Source of the DNA: Paraburkholderia sabiae
GTDB lineage: Bacteria > Pseudomonadota > Gammaproteobacteria > Burkholderiales > Burkholderiaceae
Direction of reading: 5' to 3'
DNA: 64,000 nt
Assembly: GCF_030412785.1 (NCBI RefSeq)
Contig: NZ_CP125296.1
Coordinates: 558,001-622,000 of the forward strand
In this document: piece after piece, positions 35,170-44,706 of the stretch
Layout of the letters: every line of letters starts with the position of its first letter
How positions within the stretch are numbered: position 1 is the first letter of the stretch
The notes under the pieces: model-generated
Databases searched by the model: none
Seen by the model: only the letters and a program-made list of their open reading frames with translations
Told to the model about the DNA's origin: nothing
Made by a program: the position numbers and the translations under genes

Positions 35170-37071
35170 ATGACGATGCACGCATCCATGCAAGGCACGA
35201 GCGTCGACGGACCGGGCGCTCCGCACGTTTTTAGCTTTGCGCCGAATGGCGACGGCTTTCTGCTCGACGGCAAGCCGTTTCAGATCCGCAGCGGCGAATT
35301 GCATCCGGCGCGCATCCCCGTCGAATACTGGCGGCACCGCATTCAGATGGCAAAAGCGATGGGGATGAACTCCATCGCGCTATATGTGATGTGGAATTAT
35401 CACGAGACGAGCGAGGGCGCGTTCGACTTTCAGACGGACAATCGCGACATCGAAGCGTTCGTGCGTCTTTGCCACGCGGAAAGCATGTGGGTGCTATTCA
35501 GGCCGGGCCCGTATGTGTGCGCAGAATGGGATCTCGGCGGTATTCCGGCGTATCTGTTGAAGCACGCGGATATCCGGCTGCGCACGGATTTCGCGAGCGA
35601 TCCGCGTTATATGCGCGCTGTCGAAAGCTATATCGACGAACTCATTCCTCGCGTGCGGCCGCTGATGGCACAGAACGGCGGCCCGATTCTGATGATCCAG
35701 ATCGAGAACGAGTTTGGATCGTTCGACAGCAATCCCGCGTATCTGGAGGAACTCAGGCAACTGTGGATTCGCGGCGGCATCGACGGACCGTTCTATACGG
35801 AAGACGGTATCGTGCAGTTGCAACAGAACCAGTCGCATGTCGCGGGCGGTGCAATCGCGTTGAGCAACGGCAACGCGGCGCAGATCGAAGCGGTGCGCAA
35901 GGCGTTCCATGATGTGCCTGCAATGGCGGGCGAAGTCTATCCGGGGTGGCTCACGCATTGGGGCGATGCCGCGTTTCAGGGCACATCCGTCGACCTTTCC
36001 GCGACGCTCGATGCGTTCATGCGCAAGAACCTGTCGTTCAATCTGTATGTGATTCACGGCGGAACGAGCTTTGGTTTTTACGCGGGCGCGAATGTGGATG
36101 CGGACACAGGCGAGTATCAGCCCGACATCACGAGTTACGACTACGCAGCGCCGATTAGCGAGCAAGGCGTGGCCACCGCGCGCTACATGCAGTGCCGCAG
36201 CATCATCGAGCGCTATCTGTCGACGCCTTTGCCGAACGTGCCCGCGCCCATCGCAACGATTCCCGTGATCGATTCGAACGGTGTTCGTCGTTTGATGCCG
36301 CGTCGCTATGCATCGCTCTGGGACAATCTTCCTGCTGCACTTCCTCTCGCTGATACGGTGCAGCCGCAGCCCTTCGAAATGTATGGCCAGGCATTCGGCT
36401 TCGTGCTGTATCGGAAGAAGCTGGCGCGCTATGCGGGCGGTGCGCTGGATATCGGCGACGTTCACGATTACGCCACTGTCTGTATTGGCGATCAGTATGC
36501 GGGTGCCGTGTCGCGCGCGAGTGTGCCGGAGCATCTGGCGTTGCCACTGAAGGCTGTGCAGCGCGAACCGGTCGCGTTGCCCATGCAGCACGAACATGCG
36601 GTGCTGGAAATACTCGTCGAAGGCATGGGCCGCGTGAATTACGGGCACGCGATGATCGATCGCAAAGGACTCGTCGATCCTGTCGTCCTGCACGATGCAT
36701 CGGGCGCGAGCGAGACGCTGGCGAACTGGGAAGTCGTACCCTTGCCGATGGATGCTTCGTTCGTCGAGAACCTGCGTCCGCTTTGCTCCAACCCGAGCAA
36801 GCCAGGCATGTTCTTTATGGCGACGCTTTCTCTAGATACCATCGGCGACGTCTATCTCGACATGAGCGAATGGATCAAGGGCGTCGTGTGGGTGAATGGC
36901 CGCAATCTCGGGCGCTATTGGCATATCGGCCCGCAAATGCGCCTCTATTGCCCGGCGCCGTGGTTGAAGCCGGGCGACAACAGCGTATTGATCTTCGATC
37001 TACATCAGACGGAAGCGAAGCCGGTCAGCCTCGCATCGTCTCTCTATGACAATTCGAGCGTCAACACCTGA
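35170..37071 (+). CDS. Beta-galactosidase, glycoside hydrolase family 35
   Basis: A 633-residue enzyme; AAGAAGG lies before the ATG at 35170. The GH35 TIM barrel shows RSGELHPARIPVEYWRHRIQMAKAMGMNSIALYVMWNYHE and RPGPYVCAEWDLGG. The acid/base is Glu181 in QIENEFGSF, and the likely nucleophile is Glu255 in AGEVYPGWLTHWG. C-terminal jelly-roll domains end with GVVWVNGRNLGRYWHIGPQ. There is no signal peptide, so it acts on imported galactosides. Its last 28 bases overlap the end of the alpha-galactosidase gene on the other strand. Confidence 0.92.
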   Translation: MTMHASMQGTSVDGPGAPHVFSFAPNGDGFLLDGKPFQIRSGELHPARIPVEYWRHRIQMAKAMGMNSIALYVMWNYHETSEGAFDFQTDNRDIEAFVRLCHAESMWVLFRPGPYVCAEWDLGGIPAYLLKHADIRLRTDFASDPRYMRAVESYIDELIPRVRPLMAQNGGPILMIQIENEFGSFDSNPAYLEELRQLWIRGGIDGPFYTEDGIVQLQQNQSHVAGGAIALSNGNAAQIEAVRKAFHDVPAMAGEVYPGWLTHWGDAAFQGTSVDLSATLDAFMRKNLSFNLYVIHGGTSFGFYAGANVDADTGEYQPDITSYDYAAPISEQGVATARYMQCRSIIERYLSTPLPNVPAPIATIPVIDSNGVRRLMPRRYASLWDNLPAALPLADTVQPQPFEMYGQAFGFVLYRKKLARYAGGALDIGDVHDYATVCIGDQYAGAVSRASVPEHLALPLKAVQREPVALPMQHEHAVLEILVEGMGRVNYGHAMIDRKGLVDPVVLHDASGASETLANWEVVPLPMDASFVENLRPLCSNPSKPGMFFMATLSLDTIGDVYLDMSEWIKGVVWVNGRNLGRYWHIGPQMRLYCPAPWLKPGDNSVLIFDLHQTEAKPVSLASSLYDNSSVNT

Positions 37072-38990
37072 AATGGCGCAAGGCGAATCTGTTGCGGGCG
37101 GTTCACATCCCATCGTGTCGGAATGCTTGCAGCGGAATCGATAAACGGAAACTGTGCGCTGAACTGGCCTTCGACACCATCCGGCAGTTCGAGATGCGCT
37201 CGCAGATCGAGCACGAAGTCGTTCGCACGATCATCCGGATTGCGCAGCGTCACGATCGCTTTCGACGGCGTCCACGCAGCCCAGCCGTAAATCTCGCGTT
37301 CATCGGGCGCGCCGCCTATCCAGTGACAATCGCGCAGCACGTCGGCGTTGTCGCGAGCCCAGCGGGCGGTTTGCGCGAGCACGTCCCAGTCGTTTTCGTT
37401 CAGCATCGACGGCGTCACATACAGTTCCTGCAATTGCGTACCGCTGCCGAAGTACGAATGCACTTCGTGCGTGAATGCATGCGAGGGATCGCTATTGAGT
37501 TGCGTATTGGCCTGCGCATAGATGATGCCGTGAAGCATCAGCGAATTGAGCGGAAAGAGTGGGCTGCGCTGCACGGCGTTGCGATACGTCTGCGCATCGC
37601 GATACGTGATCCAGCGTTCGCGCTCGCTGCCCGCGCCCTCGAATCCATAGTCCGCGCCGTCGCGCCAGATCGAATCGACGTAGCGCAGCCAGAAGGGCGA
37701 CGCTTGCGTGCCCGTCGACAGGTTGACGAACACATCGCGCTTTGCACGGCGCATGTCTTCGATGAGTTCCACCGCGGCGTCCCAGTCGCTGTTGAAGCGG
37801 CTGCCCGCGACAACCGTATTCGCGTTGCCCGTGCCGTCGAGTTTGAAATGATTGACGCCGTGTTGCGTCAACAGATCGATGGCGACGTCATGGAAGCATC
37901 GATAGTACGCCGGGCCCGACAGCGCGAATCCATCGCCCGCCGTTTCGTATCCGGCGGCGCGGCCACGCGTCACGCGTTCCGTTCGAGGCGGTCCATAGCC
38001 GCCCCATGGCGACAGCCATACGCCGGGTGCTGCGCCGTAGCGTTTTGAGGCCTCTTGCAATGGCATGAAACCATCGGGAAACGCTGCGCTAAAGGTCCAG
38101 CTGCCGCTGTAATCGTCCCATCCGTCGTCGAACAAAAAGGAATCGAGTTGCACGCCGCGCTTGTCGTGCAGTTCATGGCCCAGCGCGTGAATGCGCTCGA
38201 TGGCCTGTTCCTGCGTATAAGGAGTCAGGAAGCCGATGTCGTACCACGAGTTGTAGTGCAGGAATGGATCATATGGACGCGCACGCTCGTGCTCCACATA
38301 CGTTGCGAAATCGCGGCGCAACTGGCCGTCGCGAAACACGCCTGCAACAGCCGAATAAGCCAGCGTCTTTCCTCTTTCGAGCGGCAGTGCGCGCGTGACG
38401 ATAAAGCGAGCCACACCGTCGCGGACTTCGCTTTCCGCCATGGGAAGCTCGAAGCCCAGAAAGACGTTGCCGTCGATAACAGGCACTGCCGCGAGGTCGC
38501 CCGCTTTTCTCGCGGCGGGCGCCAGAGTTTGCAGCAGCGAAACCGAGGTAATGTGCTCGTTTTGCACGAGCGCAGTGATGGACAGATGCTGACGAAGATA
38601 GCACGCGCCTTCGCGTTGCTCGATGCTCCATTCGATTCGCAGCCGCTGTTCGTCGTCAACGAGTGTCGCGGCCACACGCACGCCTTGATGGCGTTCGGCT
38701 TTTCGCAATGCATCCGGATTCGCGGACAGCGCTTCTTCGCGCAACGGCGCAACGAGCCGCAGGCTAGTCACGTCAAACGTGCTTCCATCCGCGAATGTGA
38801 GCGAGAAGGGCGCGTCGACCTGCAACGTGCGTCCATGCGCAAGATCGGCCACGCAAACGCAGTATAGACGTTGGTCCGCAATCGTCCATTGCAGCGCAAT
38901 GGCGTCGTTACCGAACGCATAGCTATCGCCTCGCGCACGAAAAACGGGCGCGCCCGGATGGTCCAACGCTGCTGCGTGATCGGCGTGCAT
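37044..38990 (-). CDS. Alpha-galactosidase-like glycoside hydrolase (GH36/clan D type)
   Basis: A 648-residue cytoplasmic enzyme. An N-terminal beta-sandwich of about 230 residues leads to a TIM barrel with SFLFDDGWDDY, PGVWLSPWGG and the presumed nucleophile Asp385 in NHFKLDGTG. The pattern matches clan GH-D alpha-galactosidases, although the active-site loops differ enough that a GH36 subfamily or a neighbouring family is possible. It converges on, and overlaps, the beta-galactosidase gene; together they suggest use of plant or legume galactosides. Confidence 0.78.
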   Translation of the reverse strand: MHADHAAALDHPGAPVFRARGDSYAFGNDAIALQWTIADQRLYCVCVADLAHGRTLQVDAPFSLTFADGSTFDVTSLRLVAPLREEALSANPDALRKAERHQGVRVAATLVDDEQRLRIEWSIEQREGACYLRQHLSITALVQNEHITSVSLLQTLAPAARKAGDLAAVPVIDGNVFLGFELPMAESEVRDGVARFIVTRALPLERGKTLAYSAVAGVFRDGQLRRDFATYVEHERARPYDPFLHYNSWYDIGFLTPYTQEQAIERIHALGHELHDKRGVQLDSFLFDDGWDDYSGSWTFSAAFPDGFMPLQEASKRYGAAPGVWLSPWGGYGPPRTERVTRGRAAGYETAGDGFALSGPAYYRCFHDVAIDLLTQHGVNHFKLDGTGNANTVVAGSRFNSDWDAAVELIEDMRRAKRDVFVNLSTGTQASPFWLRYVDSIWRDGADYGFEGAGSERERWITYRDAQTYRNAVQRSPLFPLNSLMLHGIIYAQANTQLNSDPSHAFTHEVHSYFGSGTQLQELYVTPSMLNENDWDVLAQTARWARDNADVLRDCHWIGGAPDEREIYGWAAWTPSKAIVTLRNPDDRANDFVLDLRAHLELPDGVEGQFSAQFPFIDSAASIPTRWDVNRPQQIRLAPFQVLTLELS

Positions 38991-39005
38991 GGCGCGCTGC
39001 GCAGA

Positions 39006-39320
39006 TCACTTCACGGTTTGAAGCACCTCGAATCCTTCGAATTCCGGATGCCCGAGATACAGCGCGCGCGACTCGGTGCCCGCATTCCGATGCGCGGCGC
39101 GGAACGCTTCCGACTGCGTCCACGCTTCGAACGCCGCGCGATTCGCCCACACCGTGTGACTCGAATACAGCACGTGATCTTCGCGCTGCGGGCCCTTCAG
39201 AAGATGAAACTCGACGAAGCCGGGCACGTCTTTCAGATGCGTGTCCCGCGACGTCCAGACTTCTTCGAATGCGCCTTCCGAACCCAGCGCCACCTTGAAC
39301 CGGTTCATTGCAATGAACAT
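39006..39320 (-). CDS. Antibiotic-biosynthesis-monooxygenase fold, IsdG/HmoA-like haem monooxygenase
   Basis: A 104-residue ferredoxin-like protein with AGGAG before the ATG at 39320. It conserves the IsdG-family catalytic triad: Asn6 (MNRFKV), Trp67 and His77 (EAWTQSEAFRAAH), with the spacing known from haem-degrading monooxygenases. Such dimers release iron from haem. No haem uptake genes adjoin it; it ends 15 bases from the alpha-galactosidase start and follows an MFS gene. Confidence 0.8.
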   Translation of the reverse strand: MFIAMNRFKVALGSEGAFEEVWTSRDTHLKDVPGFVEFHLLKGPQREDHVLYSSHTVWANRAAFEAWTQSEAFRAAHRNAGTESRALYLGHPEFEGFEVLQTVK

Positions 39321-39421
39321 GACTCTCGCTCCTGAGTGACTGCGATCTGCTGTGCAGTATACGCACAAATGCGTCCGCGAGATCGCGGACGCATGCATCA
39401 GTCAGAAGGCAAGAACGCGCA

Positions 39422-40684
39422 TCACCGCCCGCGCGCCCACTGCGCGAAGCCCGCGCATACGATCAGTAACGAGCCCGTCGCGAAGAACACGGAATGCATG
39501 CCGAGATGCACGCCAATCTGTCCGCCGATCACCGGCCCGATCACCTGGCCGCTGAACTGCGCCGATTGCAGGTAGCCGAGCATCGTCCCCGTCCGGCTTT
39601 CATCGACGGCATGCCGGGCGAGCTTCGCGATCGCGGGCAACAGACCGGCGAGCGACATGCCCATCAACGCACGCAACGCAGCCAGTTGCCACCATTGTTC
39701 GACGAACGCTTGCGGAATCATCACGAGCCCCGTTACGACGAGACAGCCGATGATCACGTTCCAGCCGCCGATCCGGTCCGCGAGCGCGCCGAGTCGCGCC
39801 GCCGTGAACATGCTGCCGAACGCGGAGCACGCCATCACGACGCCGGCGATGCGCGCCAGGTGATCGGGTGCGACGCCCAGGCTGCCGACATAGACCGTGA
39901 TCACGGGTTCGATCGACATGTTCGCGAGCAGCACCATCATCGCCGTCGCGAGTAACGCCCCGATCACCGCATAGTGGGTGCGCGGCGCGGTGGCATCGGC
40001 GGTGGCGCTGACGGCTTTGCGCTTCGTGTCGGTGGCGGGCTCGAAATCTTCCTTGACGACGAAGATCGTCAGCAGCGCGGCGACGGCGATCACCGCGCCG
40101 CCCGCGAAGAACGTGCCGCGTATGCCGATCCAGCCCGGCAGCAGACCGCCGATCAGCGGGCCGACCAGGTTGCCCGCGAGCGCGCCCGTCGACAGCAGGC
40201 CGAGCGCCCAACCGGCGCGTTCGCGCGGCGCCTGCGTGCCGACCATCACGGTCGACGCCGACGCATAGCCGCCGACGAGACCCGCCACCAGACGCAGTCC
40301 GACGAGTTCATAGACGTTGTGCGCGATGCCGATCAGCGACATCACGACGGCCATGCCGACGGCGGCGCGTATCAGCATCGGCTTGCGTCCGTAGCGGTCG
40401 GCGAGACGGCCCCACAGCGGCGCTGTGACAGCCGTGCCGAGAAACGTCGCGCCGAACGCGACACCCGACCACTGGATCACATCGGCTTGCGAGGTCACGC
40501 CGAGCTGCTTCACATAGAGCGGCAGAAACGGCAGCAGCATGCTGAGGCTGACGAGCGTCGTGAAAGAACCGAACACGCAGACGAACAGATTGCGCTTCCA
40601 GTGCTGCTGATTGCGCTCCGTGTAACTGATGATCGGGACATCCGGTGCGTTGCGCAGCGAAACGGAAGTCATGGGCTGGTTCAT
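39422..40684 (-). CDS. MFS efflux transporter, multidrug (MdtG-like)
   Basis: A 420-residue, 12-helix major facilitator. The loop 2-3 motif GRLADRYGRKPML and motif C-like GALAGNLVGPLIGGLLPGWIG mark a drug:proton antiporter of the MdtG type. AAGGATAG precedes the ATG. It lies 51 bases after another MFS gene in a same-strand run with an SDR and LysR, suggesting a shared detoxification or export unit. Confidence 0.87.
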   Translation of the reverse strand: MNQPMTSVSLRNAPDVPIISYTERNQQHWKRNLFVCVFGSFTTLVSLSMLLPFLPLYVKQLGVTSQADVIQWSGVAFGATFLGTAVTAPLWGRLADRYGRKPMLIRAAVGMAVVMSLIGIAHNVYELVGLRLVAGLVGGYASASTVMVGTQAPRERAGWALGLLSTGALAGNLVGPLIGGLLPGWIGIRGTFFAGGAVIAVAALLTIFVVKEDFEPATDTKRKAVSATADATAPRTHYAVIGALLATAMMVLLANMSIEPVITVYVGSLGVAPDHLARIAGVVMACSAFGSMFTAARLGALADRIGGWNVIIGCLVVTGLVMIPQAFVEQWWQLAALRALMGMSLAGLLPAIAKLARHAVDESRTGTMLGYLQSAQFSGQVIGPVIGGQIGVHLGMHSVFFATGSLLIVCAGFAQWARGR

Positions 40685-40735
40685 GCTATCTATCCTTCGA
40701 TGATGCGGTGAAGTTATGCGTCGATGCAGACTGTG

Positions 40736-41950
40736 TCAGGCGTTCTCGGGGTTGCCGCGCAGAGCGGCGAACAGGTCGATCGCGAGCGCTAGCGCCAACG
40801 CCGCCGCGCCGATCGTAAACAGCATCCGGTAGTCGCCGCCGTTCTGCGTGAAGAGGAACGACATGCCGTACGCGGAGCCCGCCTGCAACACGGCGAACGC
40901 GGTGGTGGCCGTGCTCCACGCGACTTTTTGCGCGGCGGGATGATGCGCGAGCAGTTCATTGACGCGTCCGAGCGCCAGCGCCACGATGCCCGGCACGGCA
41001 GCGCCCATCAGCACGCTGGAGGCGATCAGCGCCGCCGGGTCCGTGCTGATCAGCGGTAGCGAGACGGCGGCGATCTGGATCGCGAACGCCGCGCGCAACG
41101 CAGGGCCGAAGCCCGAGCGGTCGGCGAGATGACCGCTCAACAGCGGGCCTGCAATCGCGCCGAGGCCGAACAGCACCCAGTATTGCGCGCCCGCGTCGAG
41201 TCCCTTGCCGAGTCCGCGCGACACGAAATCGACGAGAAAGAGCATGTGCGGTACGAGGCCGATCGCGTTGAGCGCGTACTCGGCATACAGCGCGCGCAGC
41301 GCGAAGCCGCTGGGCTTCGCATGCTTCGCGTGATGTTTGTGCGCCGTCTGCGCAGGCGCATCCTGCTTCGGCCAGCCGTTCCATGAAGCGAGCGTGAGCA
41401 GCAGCGCGATCGCGCCGAGGCCGAGCCACGTCTGCGTGACGCCTTCGCGCAACAGCAGCGGCACGAGCGTGCCCGACGCCGCGATGCCCAGACCGATGCC
41501 CGCGAAAATCGCGCCGCTCACGAGGCCGCGGCGCGACGGCGGCACATGCGCGAGCACGGTCGGCGCGGCCAGCACCATCAGCGTGCCGCCCGCCAGGCCC
41601 GACGCGAAACGCCACACGAAGAACCACGCGAACGACAGCGGGAATGCGCAGGCGACGAATGCGACCGTCGCGAGCAGCATCATCGTGCGCAGCACCGTCG
41701 CGGCATTGGCGCGTTTCGCGAGATAGCCGCCCAGCAGCGCACCCGCCAGATAGCCGCCCAGATTCGCCGCGCCGAGATAGGCGGCCGTCGAGGCCGCGAA
41801 CCAGTGCGCGTCGATGATGGCGGGAAGTAGCGGCGTGTACGCGAAGCGCGCGAGGCCGATGCCGACGAGGCTCGCGCTCGCGCCCGCTACCGTGCCGCGC
41901 GTGATGTTGAAGACAGGTGGTGCCGATACGTCTGACGCTGTGTGCTGCAT
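40736..41950 (-). CDS. YbfB/YjiJ family MFS transporter
   Basis: A 404-residue, 12-helix protein. The N-terminus (GTVAGASASLVGIGLARFAYTPLLPAIIDAHWF) is diagnostic of the YbfB/YjiJ branch, whose substrates are unknown. A His/Lys-rich central loop (AHKHHAKHAKPSG) separates the two halves. GGAGTCAACC precedes the ATG. It follows the SDR gene after 24 bases, so it is likely co-transcribed with it. Confidence 0.87.
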   Translation of the reverse strand: MQHTASDVSAPPVFNITRGTVAGASASLVGIGLARFAYTPLLPAIIDAHWFAASTAAYLGAANLGGYLAGALLGGYLAKRANAATVLRTMMLLATVAFVACAFPLSFAWFFVWRFASGLAGGTLMVLAAPTVLAHVPPSRRGLVSGAIFAGIGLGIAASGTLVPLLLREGVTQTWLGLGAIALLLTLASWNGWPKQDAPAQTAHKHHAKHAKPSGFALRALYAEYALNAIGLVPHMLFLVDFVSRGLGKGLDAGAQYWVLFGLGAIAGPLLSGHLADRSGFGPALRAAFAIQIAAVSLPLISTDPAALIASSVLMGAAVPGIVALALGRVNELLAHHPAAQKVAWSTATTAFAVLQAGSAYGMSFLFTQNGGDYRMLFTIGAAALALALAIDLFAALRGNPENA

Positions 41951-41974
41951 GGTTGACTCCGTGATTCCGTCCGA

Positions 41975-42685
41975 TCAGGAGCCGACGTTGCTGCCGCCGT
42001 CGACGTGCAGGATCTCGCCCGTCACGAAGCTCGCCGATTCCAGATACAGCACGGCTTCCGCGATATCCGCGACTTCGCCGAGATGTCCGAGCGGATGAAA
42101 ACGGGCTAGCGCTTCATGGCGCTCCTGCGGATGCAGCGGCGTCTTGATGACGCCCGGCGCGACCGCGTTGACGCGAATGCCGAGCGGCGCGTATTCGATG
42201 GCGAGCGATTTCGTCACGGCATTCAGGCCGCCTTTGGTCAGCGCGGCCATCGCTGCGGGCAGACCGGCACGCGGGCGATCGACGAGGCTCGCCGTGATGT
42301 TCACGACATGCCCGCTGCGCTTGCGGCTCATTTCCGTCAGCGCACGCTGCGTGATGTGGAAGAAGCCGTTCACGTTGGTCGACATGACGGCGTCGTAGTC
42401 TTCGGGCGTGTAGGCGTCGAAGGGCTTGGCGATGAAGATGCCCGCGTTGTTCACGAGCGTATCGATCCGGCCGAAGCGTTCGAGAGCGAGCGCGATCACG
42501 CGCCGTGCAGTTTCGACGTCGGCGATATCGCCCTGTACGGTGGCGATATCCGGATCGTCGCTCGCGCGAATCGAGCGCGACGTCGCGACGACGCGGAAAT
42601 TGCGGTCGCGATACGCCTTCACCAGTCCCGCGCCGATACCCTGCGACGCGCCCGTGACGATCACGACTTTCTGTTCGGCACCCAT
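41975..42685 (-). CDS. Short-chain dehydrogenase/reductase
   Basis: A 236-residue classical SDR: TGASQGIGAG nucleotide-binding loop near residue 12, NNAG near 80, catalytic Ser in NITASLVDRPRAG and a C-terminal GGSNVGS. The catalytic Tyr-x-x-x-Lys is not in its usual form: the region reads GLPAAMAALTKGGLNAVTKSLA, with Met/Ala where Tyr is expected and Lys present. It may therefore be impaired or use a variant mechanism. AAGGAGCAATTC precedes the ATG. Confidence 0.82.
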   Translation of the reverse strand: MGAEQKVVIVTGASQGIGAGLVKAYRDRNFRVVATSRSIRASDDPDIATVQGDIADVETARRVIALALERFGRIDTLVNNAGIFIAKPFDAYTPEDYDAVMSTNVNGFFHITQRALTEMSRKRSGHVVNITASLVDRPRAGLPAAMAALTKGGLNAVTKSLAIEYAPLGIRVNAVAPGVIKTPLHPQERHEALARFHPLGHLGEVADIAEAVLYLESASFVTGEILHVDGGSNVGS

Positions 42686-42800
42686 GAATTGCTCCTTGCG
42701 GTATGGGCCATAGAGGCCCGTTCTCGATGGAGCAAGTCTAGATTGAGTCGGCTACTGAGAGAATCCACGCATAGCGGCAGACATTCTTCCGCGCGGCGGT

Positions 42801-43727
42801 TTAATTGCCGTCTGTCACGCGCTGCAACTGCTTGAATTGCCGGCGCAAACGCGGCGTGGCGAAATCGACGAAGGCGCGCACTTTCGGCACCGACAAACGG
42901 CCGTGCGGCGTCAGAAGGTGAACGGGCAAGGGCGCGTGCTCGCTGTCGCGCAGCACGATCCGCAGTTGTCCGTCCTTCACCTGTTGTGCGACGTGATAGG
43001 AGAACATGCGCGTGACGCCGCGCCCTTCGACGGCGGACGCGACGGCGGCGTCGATGCTGTTGACGGTCAGGCGCGGCGAGAAGTGGACGACCTGCGGCAC
43101 GGTCGAGCCTTCCGTCGGCGGAAAGCTCCATGAATCGAGGCCGAAGTGCGTCATCGAAATGATCTGATGTTCGGCGAGATCGGCGGGCTCGCGAATGCGC
43201 GGATGCTTCGACAGATAGCGCGGTGCGGCTGCTACGACGCGCCGCACTTCGCCGACGGGGATGGCCACGAGCGTCGAGTCGGGCAAATGCGCGATGCGCA
43301 GCGCCACGTCGATGCCCTCGTCGACGAGACTGACGGGCCGGTCGAGCATATGCAGGCGCACGGAGACGGCGGGATACGCATCGATGAAGTCGTCGAGGAT
43401 CGCGCGCAGCAGATCCTGTCCGGCCGCGACGGGGGCCGTGATGTTGAGCAGGCCGCGCGGCGCGGAACGTTCGCCTGCCACCAGCAGGTCGGCTTCCTCG
43501 AGATCGGTCAGGATGCGTCGACAGGCGGCCGCGTAACGCTCGCCGGCTTCGCTGAGCTTGATCGTGCGCGTGGTGCGATGCAGGAGCGGCGAGCCGACGT
43601 GCGCTTCGAGAAACGCAATGGCGCGGCTCACCGCGGCAGGCGAACGGCCGAGCCGCCGGCTCGCGCCGGCCAGGCTGCCTTCGTCCAGCGTCGCGACGAA
43701 CACCTTCATTGCGTCAATCCGGTCCAT
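42801..43727 (-). CDS. LysR family transcriptional regulator
   Basis: A 308-residue regulator with MDRIDAMKVFVATLDEGSLAGASRRLGRSPAAVSRAIAFLEAHVG as its helix-turn-helix start. The ATG at 43727 is chosen because the MDRIDAM beginning is typical and the upstream frame is not protein-like. It sits upstream of the SDR-MFS-MFS run on the same strand, separated by 115 bases, and may control it. Confidence 0.88.
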   Translation of the reverse strand: MDRIDAMKVFVATLDEGSLAGASRRLGRSPAAVSRAIAFLEAHVGSPLLHRTTRTIKLSEAGERYAAACRRILTDLEEADLLVAGERSAPRGLLNITAPVAAGQDLLRAILDDFIDAYPAVSVRLHMLDRPVSLVDEGIDVALRIAHLPDSTLVAIPVGEVRRVVAAAPRYLSKHPRIREPADLAEHQIISMTHFGLDSWSFPPTEGSTVPQVVHFSPRLTVNSIDAAVASAVEGRGVTRMFSYHVAQQVKDGQLRIVLRDSEHAPLPVHLLTPHGRLSVPKVRAFVDFATPRLRRQFKQLQRVTDGN

Positions 43728-43815
43728 GATGCATCGCTCACAAATCGTCGGCGTGGCGACGTTGCCGGGAAGTGTACAGCGGCGCGTGCATTCGGGACGC
43801 GCGAAGGCGTGCGCG

Positions 43816-44637
43816 TCAACGGTGTGAGGCGACGAGCCAGCGGCGCAGATCGACGGCGTCCTGGAAGTGCGATTGCGCATCGGGATCGCCGAGCAACACG
43901 ATCAGCACGGCATGGCCGCGTACGCTCGTCACGACGATCAGGCAATGACCCGCTTCGTTGGTGAAGCCGGTTTTCTGCAGCCCGACATGCCATGACGCGC
44001 GATGCACGAGCGGGTCCGTGTTGCGATACATCAGTGGGCCGTCGCCGCCCAGCACCAGTTTTTCGTGTGCCGTCGAATAGCGGCGGATCACAGGGTAACG
44101 ATAGGCCGCGCGCACGAGCCGCGTGAGATCGCGCGCCGTCGATACGTTGCGCGGCGACAGTCCCGTCGGATCGACGAAGTGACTATGCGACATGTGCAGC
44201 CGCTTCGCCGTGCGATTCATCGCGCGCACGAAGCCCGGACGTCCGCCCGGATAGTCGCGGCTCAATGCGAACGCGGCGCGGTTTTCCGACGACATCAGCG
44301 CGATATGCAGCAGCGTGCTGCGCAGAAGCAGCGAGCGGACGGGCAGACGCGAGCGCGACCACTTCAGCCGGTCGACATCGGCATCCGTGACGCGCAGCGG
44401 CTTGATGAGCGAGCGCTTCGAATCGAGCACGACCATCGCTGTCAGCAGCTTCGTCAATGACGCGATGGGACGCCGTTCGTCGGCGTGTTTCGAATAGAGC
44501 GTGCGACCCGTCGCCATATCGACGACGATCGCGGCGCGTGCCTGCACAGCAGGTTTGAAGACGCGCTTGGCGTGCGCGATCGCGGGCACGAGGCTCGCGA
44601 TCAGGAGGAGCGTGAGGAAGAGATGAAGTTTCAGCAC
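43816..44637 (-). CDS. D-alanyl-D-alanine endopeptidase (PBP7-like, S11 family)
   Basis: A 273-residue periplasmic penicillin-binding protein with a signal peptide ending AHAK near residue 24. All active-site motifs are present: SLTK at 60-63, SEN at 117-119 and KTG at 222-224. It trims peptidoglycan cross-links. The frame begins with GTG; no ATG fits and no ribosome-binding site is obvious. It is next to an M23 endopeptidase gene on the same strand, which supports a cell-wall role for both. Confidence 0.88.
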   Translation of the reverse strand: MLKLHLFLTLLLIASLVPAIAHAKRVFKPAVQARAAIVVDMATGRTLYSKHADERRPIASLTKLLTAMVVLDSKRSLIKPLRVTDADVDRLKWSRSRLPVRSLLLRSTLLHIALMSSENRAAFALSRDYPGGRPGFVRAMNRTAKRLHMSHSHFVDPTGLSPRNVSTARDLTRLVRAAYRYPVIRRYSTAHEKLVLGGDGPLMYRNTDPLVHRASWHVGLQKTGFTNEAGHCLIVVTSVRGHAVLIVLLGDPDAQSHFQDAVDLRRWLVASHR

Positions 44638-44706
44638 GTCGGTTTTGGGCGAAGCGGATATGTCACGATGTGCTCCATATGGATGAATGCGGAATGAACG
44701 CGATGA

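Noticed and set aside
35494..36693. 399-codon minus-strand frame
   Set aside because: Antisense shadow of the GH35 gene with noise composition.
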